Shown here piece after piece: positions 7,318-16,016 of a stretch of 64,000 bases of DNA; position 1 is the stretch's first letter, and the number at the start of each line of letters is the position of its first letter. The notes under the pieces are model-generated. The model did no database searches and was not told the DNA's origin. It saw only the letters and a list, made by a program, of their open reading frames with translations. The position numbers were made by a program, and so were the translations under genes. The stretch covers positions 186,001 through 250,000 of the forward strand of contig NZ_RDBE01000006.1 of NCBI RefSeq assembly GCF_003674065.1, read 5' to 3'. This DNA comes from Nocardioides mangrovicus. Its GTDB lineage: Bacteria; Actinomycetota; Actinomycetes; Propionibacteriales; Nocardioidaceae.

Positions 7318-9018
7318 TCACCAGAAGATGATGTTGAGGACGATGACCATCACGGCTCCGATGCCGGCCAGCACGGTCGGCTTCTGGTACCAGGTGAGCA
7401 CGCCCTCGTTGTCGTCGTGGAAGTCCTCCTTGGGCGTCAGGCTGTAGACCAGCCCGCGCAGCTCGGACTCCGGTTTGGGTGCGGTGACCATCGTGACGAC
7501 GACGCTGACCACGACGTCGACGATGAAGGCCGCCAGCGCGGCCACGAAGCTCGCGCCCTGACCGCTGAGCGACCACACGCCCGTGGAGAGGCTGCCGAGC
7601 ACGTCGGTGCCCAGGACCGAGACGACGATGGCGGCCAGCGTGCCCGAGACCAGGCCGGTCCAGCCGGCGGTCGGCGTCATCTTCTTCCAGAACATGCCGA
7701 GGATGAAGGTGGCGAACAGCGGGGCGTTGAAGAAGCCGAACAGGGTCTGCAGGTAGTTCATGATGTTCTGGTACTGCGAGGCGAAGGTCGCCGTGCCGAT
7801 GGCCACCACCGTCGCCGCCAGCGTCGCCCAGCGGCCCACCGAGAGGTAGTAGCCGTCGGGCTTGTCCTTCACGACGTAGGTCTGCCACAGGTCGTAGCTG
7901 AAGACCGTGTTGAAGGCCGAGATGTTCGCCGCCATGCCGGCCATGAACGAGGCCAGCAGGCCGGCGATCGCCAGTCCCAGCATGCCGTTGGGCAGCAGGT
8001 CGCGGATCATGTAGAGCAGCGAGTTGTTGAAGTCGAACGACGAGCCCGAGTCGGCCTTGGCCTTCGCGACCGCCGAGACCAGGACGCCGGCGATCATGCC
8101 CGGGAAGATGACGATGAAGGGGATGAACATCTTGGGGAAGGCGCCGATGATCGGCGCTCGCTGTGCGGCCGAGATCGACTTGCTGGCCATGGCCCGCTGC
8201 ACCTCGACGAAGTTCGTCGTCCAGTAGCCGAACGAGAGCACGAAGCCCAGGCCGAAGACCAGGCCGAGCACCGAGAGCACCGGGTTGTCGATGGCGGTCA
8301 GGTTGGTGCCGGGCCACGAGGAGAGCTGCGCGTGGCCGTTGCCGGCGGCGGTGATCTTGTCCTTCAGGCCGCCGTAGCCACCGACCTTGTTCAGCCCGAT
8401 GATCGTCAGCGGCAGCAGTGCGGCGACGATGACGAAGAACTGCAGCACCTCGTTGTAGATCGCCGCCGACAGCCCGCCGAGCGTGGTGTAGGCGAGCACG
8501 ATGAGGGCCGCGACGATGAGCGAGACCCACAGCTGCCAGCCGAGGATGACCTCGACGATCTTGGCCAGCAGGAACAGGTTGATGCCGGCGATCAACAGCT
8601 GCGCGATCGCGAAGCTCAACGCGTTGACCAGGTGGGCCGTCGGCCCGAACCGCATGCGCATGAACTCCGGCACCGAGCGCACCTTGGAGCCGTAGTAGAA
8701 CGGCATCATCACCACGCCGAGGAAGAGCATGGCGGGCACGGCGCCGATCCAGAAGTAGTGCACCGTCGGGATGCCGTACTGGGCGCCGTTGGCGCTCATG
8801 CCGACGATCTCGACCGCGCCCAGGTTGGCCGAGATGAAGGCCAGACCGGTCACCCACGCCGGCAGCGAGCGTCCGGAGAGGAAGAAGTCCAGGCTGCTGG
8901 AGACCGCGCGTCGCGCCATCACCCCGATGCCCAGCACGAACACGAAGTAGATCGCGATGAGCAGGTAGTCGACCCAGTTCGTCCCGAGTCGTAGCGCGCT
9001 CTCCGTCGCCAGCACCAT
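7318..9018 (-). CDS. sodium:solute symporter (SSS family)
   Basis: 566 aa with about 14 hydrophobic segments. The N-terminus (NWVDYLLIAIYFVFVLGIGV), the FFLSGRSLPAW motif after helix 1, and AYTTLGGLSAAIYNEVLQF in helix 5 are hallmarks of the SSS/SGLT-like family. The overall pattern (GAVEIVGMSANGAQYG, VPEFMRMRFG) resembles sugar or inositol transporters more than proline/pantothenate ones, but the solute is not certain. It couples Na+ entry to uptake. First gene of a minus-strand run that continues into the small membrane protein and the lipase-like gene. Confidence 0.92.
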   Translation of the reverse strand: MVLATESALRLGTNWVDYLLIAIYFVFVLGIGVMARRAVSSSLDFFLSGRSLPAWVTGLAFISANLGAVEIVGMSANGAQYGIPTVHYFWIGAVPAMLFLGVVMMPFYYGSKVRSVPEFMRMRFGPTAHLVNALSFAIAQLLIAGINLFLLAKIVEVILGWQLWVSLIVAALIVLAYTTLGGLSAAIYNEVLQFFVIVAALLPLTIIGLNKVGGYGGLKDKITAAGNGHAQLSSWPGTNLTAIDNPVLSVLGLVFGLGFVLSFGYWTTNFVEVQRAMASKSISAAQRAPIIGAFPKMFIPFIVIFPGMIAGVLVSAVAKAKADSGSSFDFNNSLLYMIRDLLPNGMLGLAIAGLLASFMAGMAANISAFNTVFSYDLWQTYVVKDKPDGYYLSVGRWATLAATVVAIGTATFASQYQNIMNYLQTLFGFFNAPLFATFILGMFWKKMTPTAGWTGLVSGTLAAIVVSVLGTDVLGSLSTGVWSLSGQGASFVAALAAFIVDVVVSVVVTMVTAPKPESELRGLVYSLTPKEDFHDDNEGVLTWYQKPTVLAGIGAVMVIVLNIIFW

Positions 9019-9088
9019 CGATGGCCTCCTAGGTCTCTCCCGATGTAACCCGCCGGGCAGGCTACTCCCCCACCGGCCCGCTCACGCC

Positions 9089-10009
9089 TCACCCACCGGG
9101 GCGAGACGGCGGCGTCGCCTGCTCGGCGAGGCGCTCGAGCTTCTGGCGCGTCTCCTCGTCGGCGGGTGCGTAGACGACCACGCGCACGTGGCCGTTGACC
9201 TGCGGGTAGAGGTTGGCGGTCTCGAAGGTCAGGGTGCCCAGCTCGGGGTGCAGGACGCGCTTGGTCTGCTGGGCGACCGGGGCGACGTCGTGGCGCTCCC
9301 ACAGGTCGGCGAACTGGGGCGACGCGCTCTGCATGCCGGCGATGAACCGCTGCCAGGAGCTGTCGCCGAAGTGGTTGGCGGCGGCGGCCCGCAGCGCCGC
9401 GACCATCCGCGCCCGGGCGGTGTCGGGGTCGACCATGACGTCGCAGATGCGGCCGCGGGTGAAGGCCTGGAACACCAGGTTGCGCTCGTGCACCGGCAGC
9501 GCGTCGACGTCGGTCACGGCACGGGAGTAGGCGGCGTTGTGGGCGAGGATGTCGTAGCGGTCGTTGAGGACCAGGGCCGGCAGCGGGTCGAGGGCGTCGA
9601 CCGCCGCCCGCGTCACCGGTGAGAGCGCCGCGCACCCGGGGTCGGCGGTGGTGGGGCTGGTGCCGGCCAGCAGCGCTAGGTGCGACCACTCGGGCCGGCT
9701 CAGCCGCAGCGTGCGGGCGATGGCGTCGACGACCTGGGCGCTGACGTTGATGTCGCGGCCCTGCTCCAGCCACGTGTACCAGGTGACCCCGACCCCGGCG
9801 AGCTGGGCGACCTCCTCGCGTCGCAGTCCCGGCGTACGACGCCGCCCACCCGGGGGCAGCCCGACCTCCTCGGGCCGGATCCGCTCACGGCGGCTGCGCA
9901 GGAAGGAGGCGAGCTCCTGGCGGCGGTCGGCCTCCGGGGACGCCGGACCCGCCACGGACGAGGGCGGGGTCGGCTGAACGACTGGTGCTGACATGCTCAC
10001 GGACCCCAT
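9089..10009 (-). CDS. XRE/MmyB-family transcriptional regulator
   Basis: 306 aa. An N-terminal helix-turn-helix (RRRTPGLRREEVAQLAGVGV then WYTWLEQGRDINVS, residues 50-90) is followed by a C-terminal MmyB-like ligand-binding (PAS-like) domain with the typical NDRYDILAHN and HPELGTL motifs. In actinobacteria these regulators usually control a divergent redox enzyme or efflux gene. Here an MFS exporter starts 92 bp away on the other strand. Starts at 10009, 10000 (GTG) or 9994 are possible. A perfect TGGTACCA palindrome at 10068-10075 lies between the two genes and is a candidate operator. Confidence 0.9.
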   Translation of the reverse strand: MGSVSMSAPVVQPTPPSSVAGPASPEADRRQELASFLRSRRERIRPEEVGLPPGGRRRTPGLRREEVAQLAGVGVTWYTWLEQGRDINVSAQVVDAIARTLRLSRPEWSHLALLAGTSPTTADPGCAALSPVTRAAVDALDPLPALVLNDRYDILAHNAAYSRAVTDVDALPVHERNLVFQAFTRGRICDVMVDPDTARARMVAALRAAAANHFGDSSWQRFIAGMQSASPQFADLWERHDVAPVAQQTKRVLHPELGTLTFETANLYPQVNGHVRVVVYAPADEETRQKLERLAEQATPPSRPGG

Positions 10010-10101
10010 CCTGCGCGGTGACGAGCCAGGTAGCCAGGTGCTCCCGGTAACAGGATAAACAGTGTCTTGGTACCAGTTTCAGATTCCGCCAACGTGGTGT
10101 C

Positions 10102-11580
10102 ATGGCTCTTCTCTCCCGCTCCGCGGTGGCCCCGCTGCACCGCTCGAACGGCCCTCTCGGACTCACCGGACCCGGGCTGGTCGTGCTGCTGATCGGCGCG
10201 TTCCTCCCGGTCATGTCCTTCTTCATCGTCAACGTCACCCTGCCCGCCATCGGCCGCGACCTGCACGCCTCGGCCGCGGCCCTGCAGCTGGTGGTCGCCT
10301 GCTACGGCATCACCAACGCGGCGCTGGTGGTCGTCGGCGGCCGGCTCGGCGACGGGCTCGGCCGGCGGCGCCTCTTCGTCGTCGGGCTCACCGGCTTCAC
10401 GGTCACCGCGCTGCTCTCGGGCTTCGCGCCGACGCTGCCGGCGCTGCTCGTCGCCCGCGCGGCCCAGGGCGTCTTCGCCGCGCTGCTCACCCCGCAGGTG
10501 CTCTCCACCATCACCGCGACCCGGCAGGGCGAGGAGCGGGCCCGGGCCATCGGCTTCTTCGGCGCCTCGGCCGGGCTGGCCGCGGCCGCCGGCCAGGTGC
10601 TGGGCGGCTGGCTGGTCGAGGCCGACGTGGCCGGGCTGGGCTGGCGCGCGAACTTCCTGGTCGCGGTGCCGGTGGGCCTGGTCGCGCTGGCACTGACCCG
10701 CCGCACGGTGCCCGAGACCCGGGCCGAGGACCGGCTGCCGGTGGACGCCACCGGCGCCACGCTGCTCGGCGGCACCCTGGTCGTGCTGCTGTTCCCGCTC
10801 TCGGAGGGGCGGCCGCTGCACTGGCCGTTCTGGATCTGGGCCGTGCTGGCCGTCGTCGTCCCGATCGGGGTCGGCCTGGGCTACCACCAGACCCGCGCCG
10901 AGCGGCTGGGCCGCACCCCGCTGGTGCCGCCGTCGGTGCTGGCGCTGCGCGAGATGCGGATCGGCCTGGCGAACGGGCTGGCCTTCTTCACCAGCTTCGG
11001 CGGCTTCATGTTCGTCTTCGCGCTGGCCACCCAGACCGGTGCAGGGCTGTCCCCGCTGGAGGGCGGGCTCGCGCTCGGCCCGTTCGCGCTGGCGTTCCTC
11101 GTGGTCTCGATCGCCGGCCCGCGGCTGCAGCGGCGCTGGGGGCCCTCGATCATCGCCCGCGGCTGGGTGCTCTCCGCCGTCGGCTACGCCGCGACCGCCG
11201 GCGTCGCCGCGGGCGTGTGGCCCCACGTGGACCCGGTCAACCTGGCCGGCCCGCTCGTCCTGGTCGGTCTCGGCAACGGCCTGGTCATGCTGCCGCTGAT
11301 GGGTGTTGTGCTCGGCCAGGTGCCTACGCACCAGGCCGGACTGGCCAGCGGCCTGCTCATCACCACCCAGCAGACCTGCCTGGCGCTGGGCGCCGCCACC
11401 GTGGGCACCCTCTACCTGGCGCTGGCCGGCGGGTCGCTCGGCGCCGGCCGCGCCCTGGAAATCGTCAGCCTGCTGCTGGCCGTGGTCGGCGTGCTGATGG
11501 TGCCGGTGGCGCTGCGGCTACGACCGCGGCGGCAGCCCGTCGTCGCCGCGTACCGCGAGGAGCTCGCCGAGGCCGCCTAG
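10102..11580 (+). CDS. MFS transporter, DHA2-like drug exporter
   Basis: 492 aa with 12-14 predicted helices. The first helix (VVLLIGAFLPVMSFFIVNVTLPAI) carries the DHA2-type motif (D/N)VT(L/V)P, and motif A appears as GGRLGDGLGRRRLF between helices 2 and 3. This EmrB/QacA-like group exports drugs or toxic metabolites using the proton gradient. It is divergent from the MmyB regulator, which is probably its repressor. Confidence 0.9.
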   Translation: MALLSRSAVAPLHRSNGPLGLTGPGLVVLLIGAFLPVMSFFIVNVTLPAIGRDLHASAAALQLVVACYGITNAALVVVGGRLGDGLGRRRLFVVGLTGFTVTALLSGFAPTLPALLVARAAQGVFAALLTPQVLSTITATRQGEERARAIGFFGASAGLAAAAGQVLGGWLVEADVAGLGWRANFLVAVPVGLVALALTRRTVPETRAEDRLPVDATGATLLGGTLVVLLFPLSEGRPLHWPFWIWAVLAVVVPIGVGLGYHQTRAERLGRTPLVPPSVLALREMRIGLANGLAFFTSFGGFMFVFALATQTGAGLSPLEGGLALGPFALAFLVVSIAGPRLQRRWGPSIIARGWVLSAVGYAATAGVAAGVWPHVDPVNLAGPLVLVGLGNGLVMLPLMGVVLGQVPTHQAGLASGLLITTQQTCLALGAATVGTLYLALAGGSLGAGRALEIVSLLLAVVGVLMVPVALRLRPRRQPVVAAYREELAEAA

Positions 11581-11723
11581 TGGCGCGGGTGCGACGTGCT
11601 GGAACGGTTCGCGTCGTCCGCGGCGTCGCGTCGGCACACCGGGGCGTCTTCCTAGCGATGCCAGCGCAGCGGGGTGCGTGCCATGGCGGCGCCGACCGTC
11701 CCATGAGCTCGTGCCCGCGGCAC

Positions 11724-11729
11724 TAGGCT
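11724..11729 (+). promoter_or_regulatory. candidate -10 box, leaderless ybaK-like gene
   Basis: TAGGCT, 7 nt before the GTG at 11737. This geometry predicts transcription starting at the start codon and supports that start. Confidence 0.5.
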
Positions 11730-11736
11730 CGCCGAC

Positions 11737-12198
11737 GTGTCCGAGGAGCGAGCGGTGGCGGCGCTGGAGGCGTCGGGCATCGCCTACGAGATCACCCGGC
11801 ACGGCCCGGTCGGCTCGCACGCCGAGGCGGCCCGGGCCCGCGGCGTGACGCCCGACCGCATCGTCAAGACGCTCGTGGTCCGCCGCGCCGAGGACGACTA
11901 CGTGCTCGTCCTCGTGCCCGGCGACCGGCAGATCTCGTGGCCCAAGCTGCGCACCCTCCTCGGTGTCAGCCGGCTCTCCATGCCCGACGCCGCGGTGGCG
12001 CAGGAGGCGACGGGCTACGAACGCGGCACCATCACGCCGTTCAGCGCCACGCATGCCTGGCCGGTGGTCGCCGACGAGCGGGTCACCGGGACGATCTCGA
12101 TCGGCGCGGGGGCGCACGGCGTCGGCGCCACCCTGGAGGCGGCCGATGCGATCGTGGCGCTCGCGGCCGGGGTCGCCGACGTCACGGAGGCGGCGTGA
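11737..12198 (+). CDS. YbaK/EbsC-type aminoacyl-tRNA deacylase
   Basis: 153 aa with the YbaK/prolyl-tRNA editing fold: ALEASGIAYEITRHGP at the N-terminus, the conserved DRIVKTLVVR segment (catalytic lysine) at residues 46-55, and GYERGTITPFS near 90. Family members hydrolyse mischarged Cys- or Ala-tRNAPro in trans. A GTG start preceded by TAGGCT 7 nt upstream fits a leaderless transcript. It overlaps the frame of the next gene by GTGA at 12195-12198. Confidence 0.88.
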   Translation: MSEERAVAALEASGIAYEITRHGPVGSHAEAARARGVTPDRIVKTLVVRRAEDDYVLVLVPGDRQISWPKLRTLLGVSRLSMPDAAVAQEATGYERGTITPFSATHAWPVVADERVTGTISIGAGAHGVGATLEAADAIVALAAGVADVTEAA

Positions 12199-12219
12199 GC
12201 CCGCGCGAGTGGTTCGCCG

Positions 12220-12813
12220 GTGCGGCCTCGGGGTTTCGGGGAGGTCGTCGGGGGCCCGGAGGATGCTCGGCTGGACTCCCCCGGCCTCGGCGACTGGGAC
12301 GTCCGCGCTCTGCTGGGTCACACCTGCCGAGCGTTCCTGACCGTCGAGAGCTACCTGGCCCCAGCCGAACCAGGTGGTGGTCCGACGCTGACCGGAGCGG
12401 CCGACTACTTCCGCGCCGTCGCCGCCGGGCTCGCGGACCCCGCCCAGGTGCGGCAGCGCGGAGTCGACGCCGGCGCGGCGCTGGGTGAGGACCCGCGTGG
12501 TGCGGCGCTCGCGATCGCCACGCGGGTGGCGGAGCTGGTGGTGTCGACGCCCGATGAGGCGCCCGTGGCCACGCCCGTGGGCCTGATGATTCTGGAGGGC
12601 TACCTACCCACCCGTGCCTTCGAGCTGACCGTGCACACTCTCGACCTCGCCCGAGCGCTGGACCGGCCGGTGCCCGACGTCATCGCGGCCACGGCAGCGC
12701 CGGCCCTGGAGCTGTGCGCCCGGCTACTGCCCGTCGAACGGCAGGTCGCGGTGCTGCTGGCGCTCACCGGACGAGAGTCGCTGCCGGTCGGCTTCTCCGT
12801 GCTCGGCGGCTGA
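12220..12813 (+). CDS. maleylpyruvate isomerase/mycothiol-dependent enzyme family, N-terminus frameshifted
   Basis: The intact frame gives 197 aa with the DinB-like MDMPI features (DWDVRALLGHTCRA then TVESYL, and a C-terminal region with AFELTVHTLDLARAL). The true start looks to be GTG at 12195, overlapping the ybaK stop by GTGA: it encodes VSPREWFAGAASGF, a typical family N-terminus, but in a frame shifted by one base. Deleting one T from the TTT at about 12233-12236 would join the two frames as ASGFGEVVGG. Either the gene is recently disrupted, or this is a sequencing error, or translation begins at ATG 12220 without the first helix. The family usually acts with mycothiol or in small-molecule transformation; the substrate is unknown. 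Confidence 0.75.
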   Translation: MRPRGFGEVVGGPEDARLDSPGLGDWDVRALLGHTCRAFLTVESYLAPAEPGGGPTLTGAADYFRAVAAGLADPAQVRQRGVDAGAALGEDPRGAALAIATRVAELVVSTPDEAPVATPVGLMILEGYLPTRAFELTVHTLDLARALDRPVPDVIAATAAPALELCARLLPVERQVAVLLALTGRESLPVGFSVLGG

Positions 12814-12819
12814 GCGGGG

Positions 12820-13014
12820 CTACTCCCCCTCGCCCACCTGGTCCTGCTCCTCGGCCGTGCCCTCGGGCATCTCGCGCAGCGCCTCCCGGTCGGCCGCCTC
12901 CGACCCGGAGTCGCCGGGGTCCTGCTCGGGCGCCGAGGAGGAGCCGTCCTGCTCGGCGACGTCGACCTCGTCGGTCTCGGCCTGCTCGGGGTCGATGGAG
13001 CGCGGGTCACTCAT
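12820..13014 (-). CDS. small acidic hydrophilic protein
   Basis: 64 aa, mostly Glu, Asp, Gln, Ser and Gly, with no hydrophobic core, so probably disordered. Third in an operon of three tiny acidic proteins. Its ATG overlaps the stop of the 46-aa gene by 8 bp (ATGAGTGA). The promoter belongs to the first gene. The function is unknown. Composition and promoter type suggest a stress or desiccation role, by inference only. Confidence 0.65.
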   Translation of the reverse strand: MSDPRSIDPEQAETDEVDVAEQDGSSSAPEQDPGDSGSEAADREALREMPEGTAEEQDQVGEGE

Positions 13015-13147
13015 CGAGGTTGGCCTCCTCGTCGCCGGTCGCGGAGCCGGTCGACTTGTCGGGCACGGCGTCGGCGCCGCCGGCCTGCGCCTCGAGGTCG
13101 TTCGGGTCGCCCGCCGCGCCGCCGGCCTCGGACACCTGCTTGCTCAC
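13007..13147 (-). CDS. 46-aa acidic protein
   Basis: 46 aa from a GTG start that overlaps the stop of the upstream 60-aa gene (GTGA). The sequence begins VSKQVSEAGGAAGDPND and ends GDEEANLDE, hydrophilic and acidic like its two neighbours. Evidence for the gene is the precise coupling on both sides and the similar composition. Without that context it would be too short to call. Confidence 0.55.
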   Translation of the reverse strand: MSKQVSEAGGAAGDPNDLEAQAGGADAVPDKSTGSATGDEEANLDE

Positions 13148-13326
13148 GGGTGGCTCTGCTGCGGTCCGTCGACCTCGAGGGCACTGTTGTCGTCGGGCTC
13201 CACGGCCCGCTCGGCCTCCTGCTCGTCGATCTGGACGCCGGCGACGGGGTTGCCGGTGGCCGTGCCGTCGACACTGTCGTCGGGCGTGATGTCGGCGTCG
13301 ATGCGTTCGGGCTGTTGCTCGCTCAT
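13144..13326 (-). CDS. 60-aa acidic protein, first gene of small-protein operon
   Basis: 60 aa starting MSEQQPERID, acidic and hydrophilic, with no membrane or signal segment. An ATG 21 nt further upstream is in frame, but it would place codons over the GGGTAC box, so the start at 13326 is preferred. It is coupled to the 46-aa gene by GTGA. Candidate control is by a general-stress sigma factor. Confidence 0.65.
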   Translation of the reverse strand: MSEQQPERIDADITPDDSVDGTATGNPVAGVQIDEQEAERAVEPDDNSALEVDGPQQSHP

Positions 13327-13335
13327 GCGCGTCCC

Positions 13336-13341
13336 GTACCC
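13336..13341 (-). promoter_or_regulatory. GGGTAC box (candidate SigB/SigF-type -10)
   Basis: GGGTAC on the minus strand, with exactly 9 nt between it and the ATG at 13326. The same box and spacing precede several small stress-like genes at 24.8-26.8 kb. A clear GTTT-type -35 is not visible. Confidence 0.45.
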
Positions 13342-13392
13342 AGCCACTCACGCCTCACTCTCGCTCACGCCCTCGCAGCTTCGAGGAGCCGG

Positions 13393-14367
13393 TCACCTCA
13401 CGGCGATGCGGGGGCCACCGTCCTGGGCTACCAGCCGGCCGACCACTGGGTGGCCGGGCAGCTCGCCGGCCACCAGCAGCCCTCCGGAGGTCTGGGCGTC
13501 GGCCAGCAGCAGCAGCTCGTCGTCGGTCACCGCGGCGTCGAGGTGCGGGCGCACCCAGTCCAGGTTGCGCCGCGAGCCGCCCGGCACGTAGCCGTCGGCG
13601 AGCGAGATGCGCACACCGTCGAGGTAGGGCACCGCCGCGGCGTCGACCTCGGCGGAGACGCCGCTGGCCCGGCACAGCTTGAACAGGTGGCCCAGCAGCC
13701 CGAAGCCGGTGACGTCGGTGGCACACACGACGCCGGCGTCCAGGGCCGCCCGCGAGGCGTTGCGGTTGAGCGTCGTCATCGTCGTCACGGCGTCGGGGAA
13801 GACCTCGCCGGTCGCCTTGTGCCGGTTGTTCAGCACGCCGAGACCAAGCGGCTTGGTCAGCGTGAGCGGCAGCCCGGCCTCACCGGCGTCGTTGCGCATC
13901 AGCCGGGCCGGGTCGGCCAGCCCGGTGACGGCCAGGCCGTACTTGGGCTCGGGGTCGTCGATGCTGTGACCGCCGGCCAGGTGGGTGCCGGCGAGGCGAC
14001 AGACGTCGGCGCCGCCGCGCAGCACCTCGGCGGCGAGCTCGAACGGGATCCGGTCGCGCGGCCAGCAGAGCAGGTTCAGCGCCACCAGCGGGGTGCCGCC
14101 CATCGCGTAGACGTCGGAGAGGGCGTTGGCCGCGGCGATCCGGCCCCAGTCGTAGGCGTCGTCGACGACCGGGGTGAAGAAGTCGGTGGTGGCCACCACC
14201 GCACGACCCTCTTCGATGCGCACGACCGCGGCGTCGTCGCCGGTGTCGAGACCAACCAGGAGGTCTTCGCCGCCGACGGCCGGCAGCGAGCCGACCACGC
14301 GCTCGAGCTCGCCGGGCGGCACCTTGCAGGCACAGCCACCACCGGACGCGTACTGGGTCAACCGCAC
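13393..14367 (-). CDS. selD: selenide, water dikinase
   Basis: 324 aa. It makes selenophosphate from selenide and ATP for Sec-tRNA synthesis. The catalytic segment GGGCACK (residues 9-15) has Cys12 in the position that is Cys or Sec in other SelD proteins, and Lys15. ATP-binding GDDAAV and the later HLAGGHSIDDPEPKYGLAVTG follow, with the C-terminal ADAQTSGGLL. GTG at 14367 is chosen over longer frames because a TACGGT box lies 6 nt upstream (leaderless) and because homology begins there. It is separated from selA/selB by the ABC operon and the formate dehydrogenase genes. Confidence 0.96.
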   Translation of the reverse strand: MRLTQYASGGGCACKVPPGELERVVGSLPAVGGEDLLVGLDTGDDAAVVRIEEGRAVVATTDFFTPVVDDAYDWGRIAAANALSDVYAMGGTPLVALNLLCWPRDRIPFELAAEVLRGGADVCRLAGTHLAGGHSIDDPEPKYGLAVTGLADPARLMRNDAGEAGLPLTLTKPLGLGVLNNRHKATGEVFPDAVTTMTTLNRNASRAALDAGVVCATDVTGFGLLGHLFKLCRASGVSAEVDAAAVPYLDGVRISLADGYVPGGSRRNLDWVRPHLDAAVTDDELLLLADAQTSGGLLVAGELPGHPVVGRLVAQDGGPRIAVR

Positions 14368-14373
14368 GTCACG

Positions 14374-14379
14374 ACCGTA
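14374..14379 (-). promoter_or_regulatory. candidate -10 box of selD
   Basis: TACGGT on the minus strand, 6 nt before the GTG at 14367, which fits a leaderless transcript. Confidence 0.45.
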
Positions 14380-14415
14380 GCGACCCGGTCGCCGAGAAGG
14401 TAAGTTCTCGCCCTT

Positions 14416-15210
14416 GTGCGTACCTACTGGCGGCTGCTGCTCGCGGGCATCCGGCGCCAGTCGACGTACCGGCTCGCGGCGCTGGGCGGCCTGGTCGCGA
14501 ACACCACCTTCGGGCTGCTCAAGGTGGCCGTGCTGTTCGCGGCGGTCCGGGCCGCCGGCGGCCAGCTGCGCGGCTACGACGTCGGCGCGATGAGCGCCTA
14601 CATCTGGCTCTCCCAGGGGCTGCTGGGCTCGGTGAACCTCAACGGCCGCACGGACCTGGCCGACCGCATCAAGGACGGCAGCGTGGTCGTCGACTTCCTG
14701 CGCCCGCTCGACGTCCACGCCGCGGCGATCACGACCGAGCTCGGCCGGTCCCTGTTCAACCTGGTGCCACGCGGCCTACCGACGCTGGCGATCGGCGTGC
14801 TGCTGGTGGGCATGGACGTGCCGCACGGCGTCACCGGGTACGCGCTCGGCGCGGCCGCGCTGCTGCTCGGCCTGGTGATCTCCGGCGCCACCGTGTTCCT
14901 GGTGGGCGCCTGCGGCTTCTGGCTGGTGGAGACGCGCGGGCTGCAGGTGTTCTACCTGGTGCTCTCCGGCTTCCTGGCCGGCCTGTTCGTGCCGATCTCG
15001 CTGTTCCCGGACTGGCTGCGGACGACCGCCGCGCTGACGCCGTTCCCGTCGATGCTGATGTACCCGGTCGACCTGCTCTCGGGTCGCGTGGTCGGCGCCG
15101 CGGCACTCGGGCTGGTCGGCCAGCAGCTGGTCTGGCTGGTGCTGACGCTGGCGGCCGGGCAGGCGATGACCCGCGCCGGCCGGCACAAACTGGAGGTGCA
15201 GGGTGGGTGA
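14416..15210 (+). CDS. ABC-2 family permease (DUF990-like), subunit 1
   Basis: 264 aa from GTG. About six membrane helices, with the LLAGIRRQSTYRLAALGGL start and the SAYIWLSQGLLGSVNLNGRTDLADRIKDGSVVVDFLRPLD motif region of the two-permease exporters found across actinobacteria and cyanobacteria. It overlaps the second permease by 4 bp. The substrate is unknown. A TAAGTT box lies 9 nt before the start. Confidence 0.88.
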   Translation: MRTYWRLLLAGIRRQSTYRLAALGGLVANTTFGLLKVAVLFAAVRAAGGQLRGYDVGAMSAYIWLSQGLLGSVNLNGRTDLADRIKDGSVVVDFLRPLDVHAAAITTELGRSLFNLVPRGLPTLAIGVLLVGMDVPHGVTGYALGAAALLLGLVISGATVFLVGACGFWLVETRGLQVFYLVLSGFLAGLFVPISLFPDWLRTTAALTPFPSMLMYPVDLLSGRVVGAAALGLVGQQLVWLVLTLAAGQAMTRAGRHKLEVQGG

Positions 15211-16016
15211 CCTCCGTGGGTGATCTTGCTGCCTACCGGGCGGTGCTGGCGTCGCGGATGCGCTCGCAGCGGACCTACCGGTTCAACTTCCGGCTCGACC
15301 TCGGCAGCTCGCTGCTGGTCGGGATCGTCGAGCTGGCCGAGGTGGCCGTGCTCTACACCAGCGTCCACCGCATCGGCGGGCTCGACCTGAGCGCGGTGCT
15401 GCTGGTCTTCGGCCTGGCCGATCTCACCTACTCGATCGCCGACCTCGCCGTCGGCCACTGCGACACGCTGCCCACGTACCTGCGGGCGGGCACCATCGAC
15501 GTGTTCTACCTGCGCCCGCAGCCGCTGCTGCTGCAGCTGATCACCTCCGACATCTCGCTGCGCCGGCTGGCCCGCGCCGGCGTCGGTCTGGCGGCGCTGG
15601 TGGTGGGACTGGTGGTCAACGACATCGACTGGACGCCGGGCCACGTGGCGGTGCTGCTGCTCGCGGTGCCCTGCGGCATCGCCATCTCGGCCGCGATGTA
15701 CGTCTGGGCCGCGGGCGCGCAGTTCTTCCTCGTCGACGGCGCCGAGGCCACCAACGCCTTCGTCTACGGCGGCCGCTACGCCGCCACCCAGCCGGCGTCG
15801 GTGTGGGCGCGCCCGCTGCAGGCCCTCTTCGGCTTCCTCTTCCCGATGGCCTTCACCGGCTACCTGCCCACCGTCGCCGTCCTCGGCCTGAGCGGGCCCG
15901 CGTGGTTGCCGGCGTGGCTGGCCTGGTGCACGCCACTGGCCGCCGGGTGGGTCTGGCTGCTGGCGCTGGGCTCCTGGCGCCTCGGCGTACGTCACTACCA
16001 AGGAGCAGGCGGATGA
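15207..16016 (+). CDS. ABC-2 family permease (DUF990-like), subunit 2
   Basis: 269 aa with about six helices. It is homologous in layout to subunit 1: the N-terminal RSQRTYRFNFRLDLGSS, then LADLTYSIADLAVGHCDTLPTYLRAGTIDVFYLRPQPLL. The two permeases probably form a heterodimer driven by the ATPase encoded next, whose ATG overlaps this stop (ATGA). Confidence 0.88.
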   Translation: MTSVGDLAAYRAVLASRMRSQRTYRFNFRLDLGSSLLVGIVELAEVAVLYTSVHRIGGLDLSAVLLVFGLADLTYSIADLAVGHCDTLPTYLRAGTIDVFYLRPQPLLLQLITSDISLRRLARAGVGLAALVVGLVVNDIDWTPGHVAVLLLAVPCGIAISAAMYVWAAGAQFFLVDGAEATNAFVYGGRYAATQPASVWARPLQALFGFLFPMAFTGYLPTVAVLGLSGPAWLPAWLAWCTPLAAGWVWLLALGSWRLGVRHYQGAGG

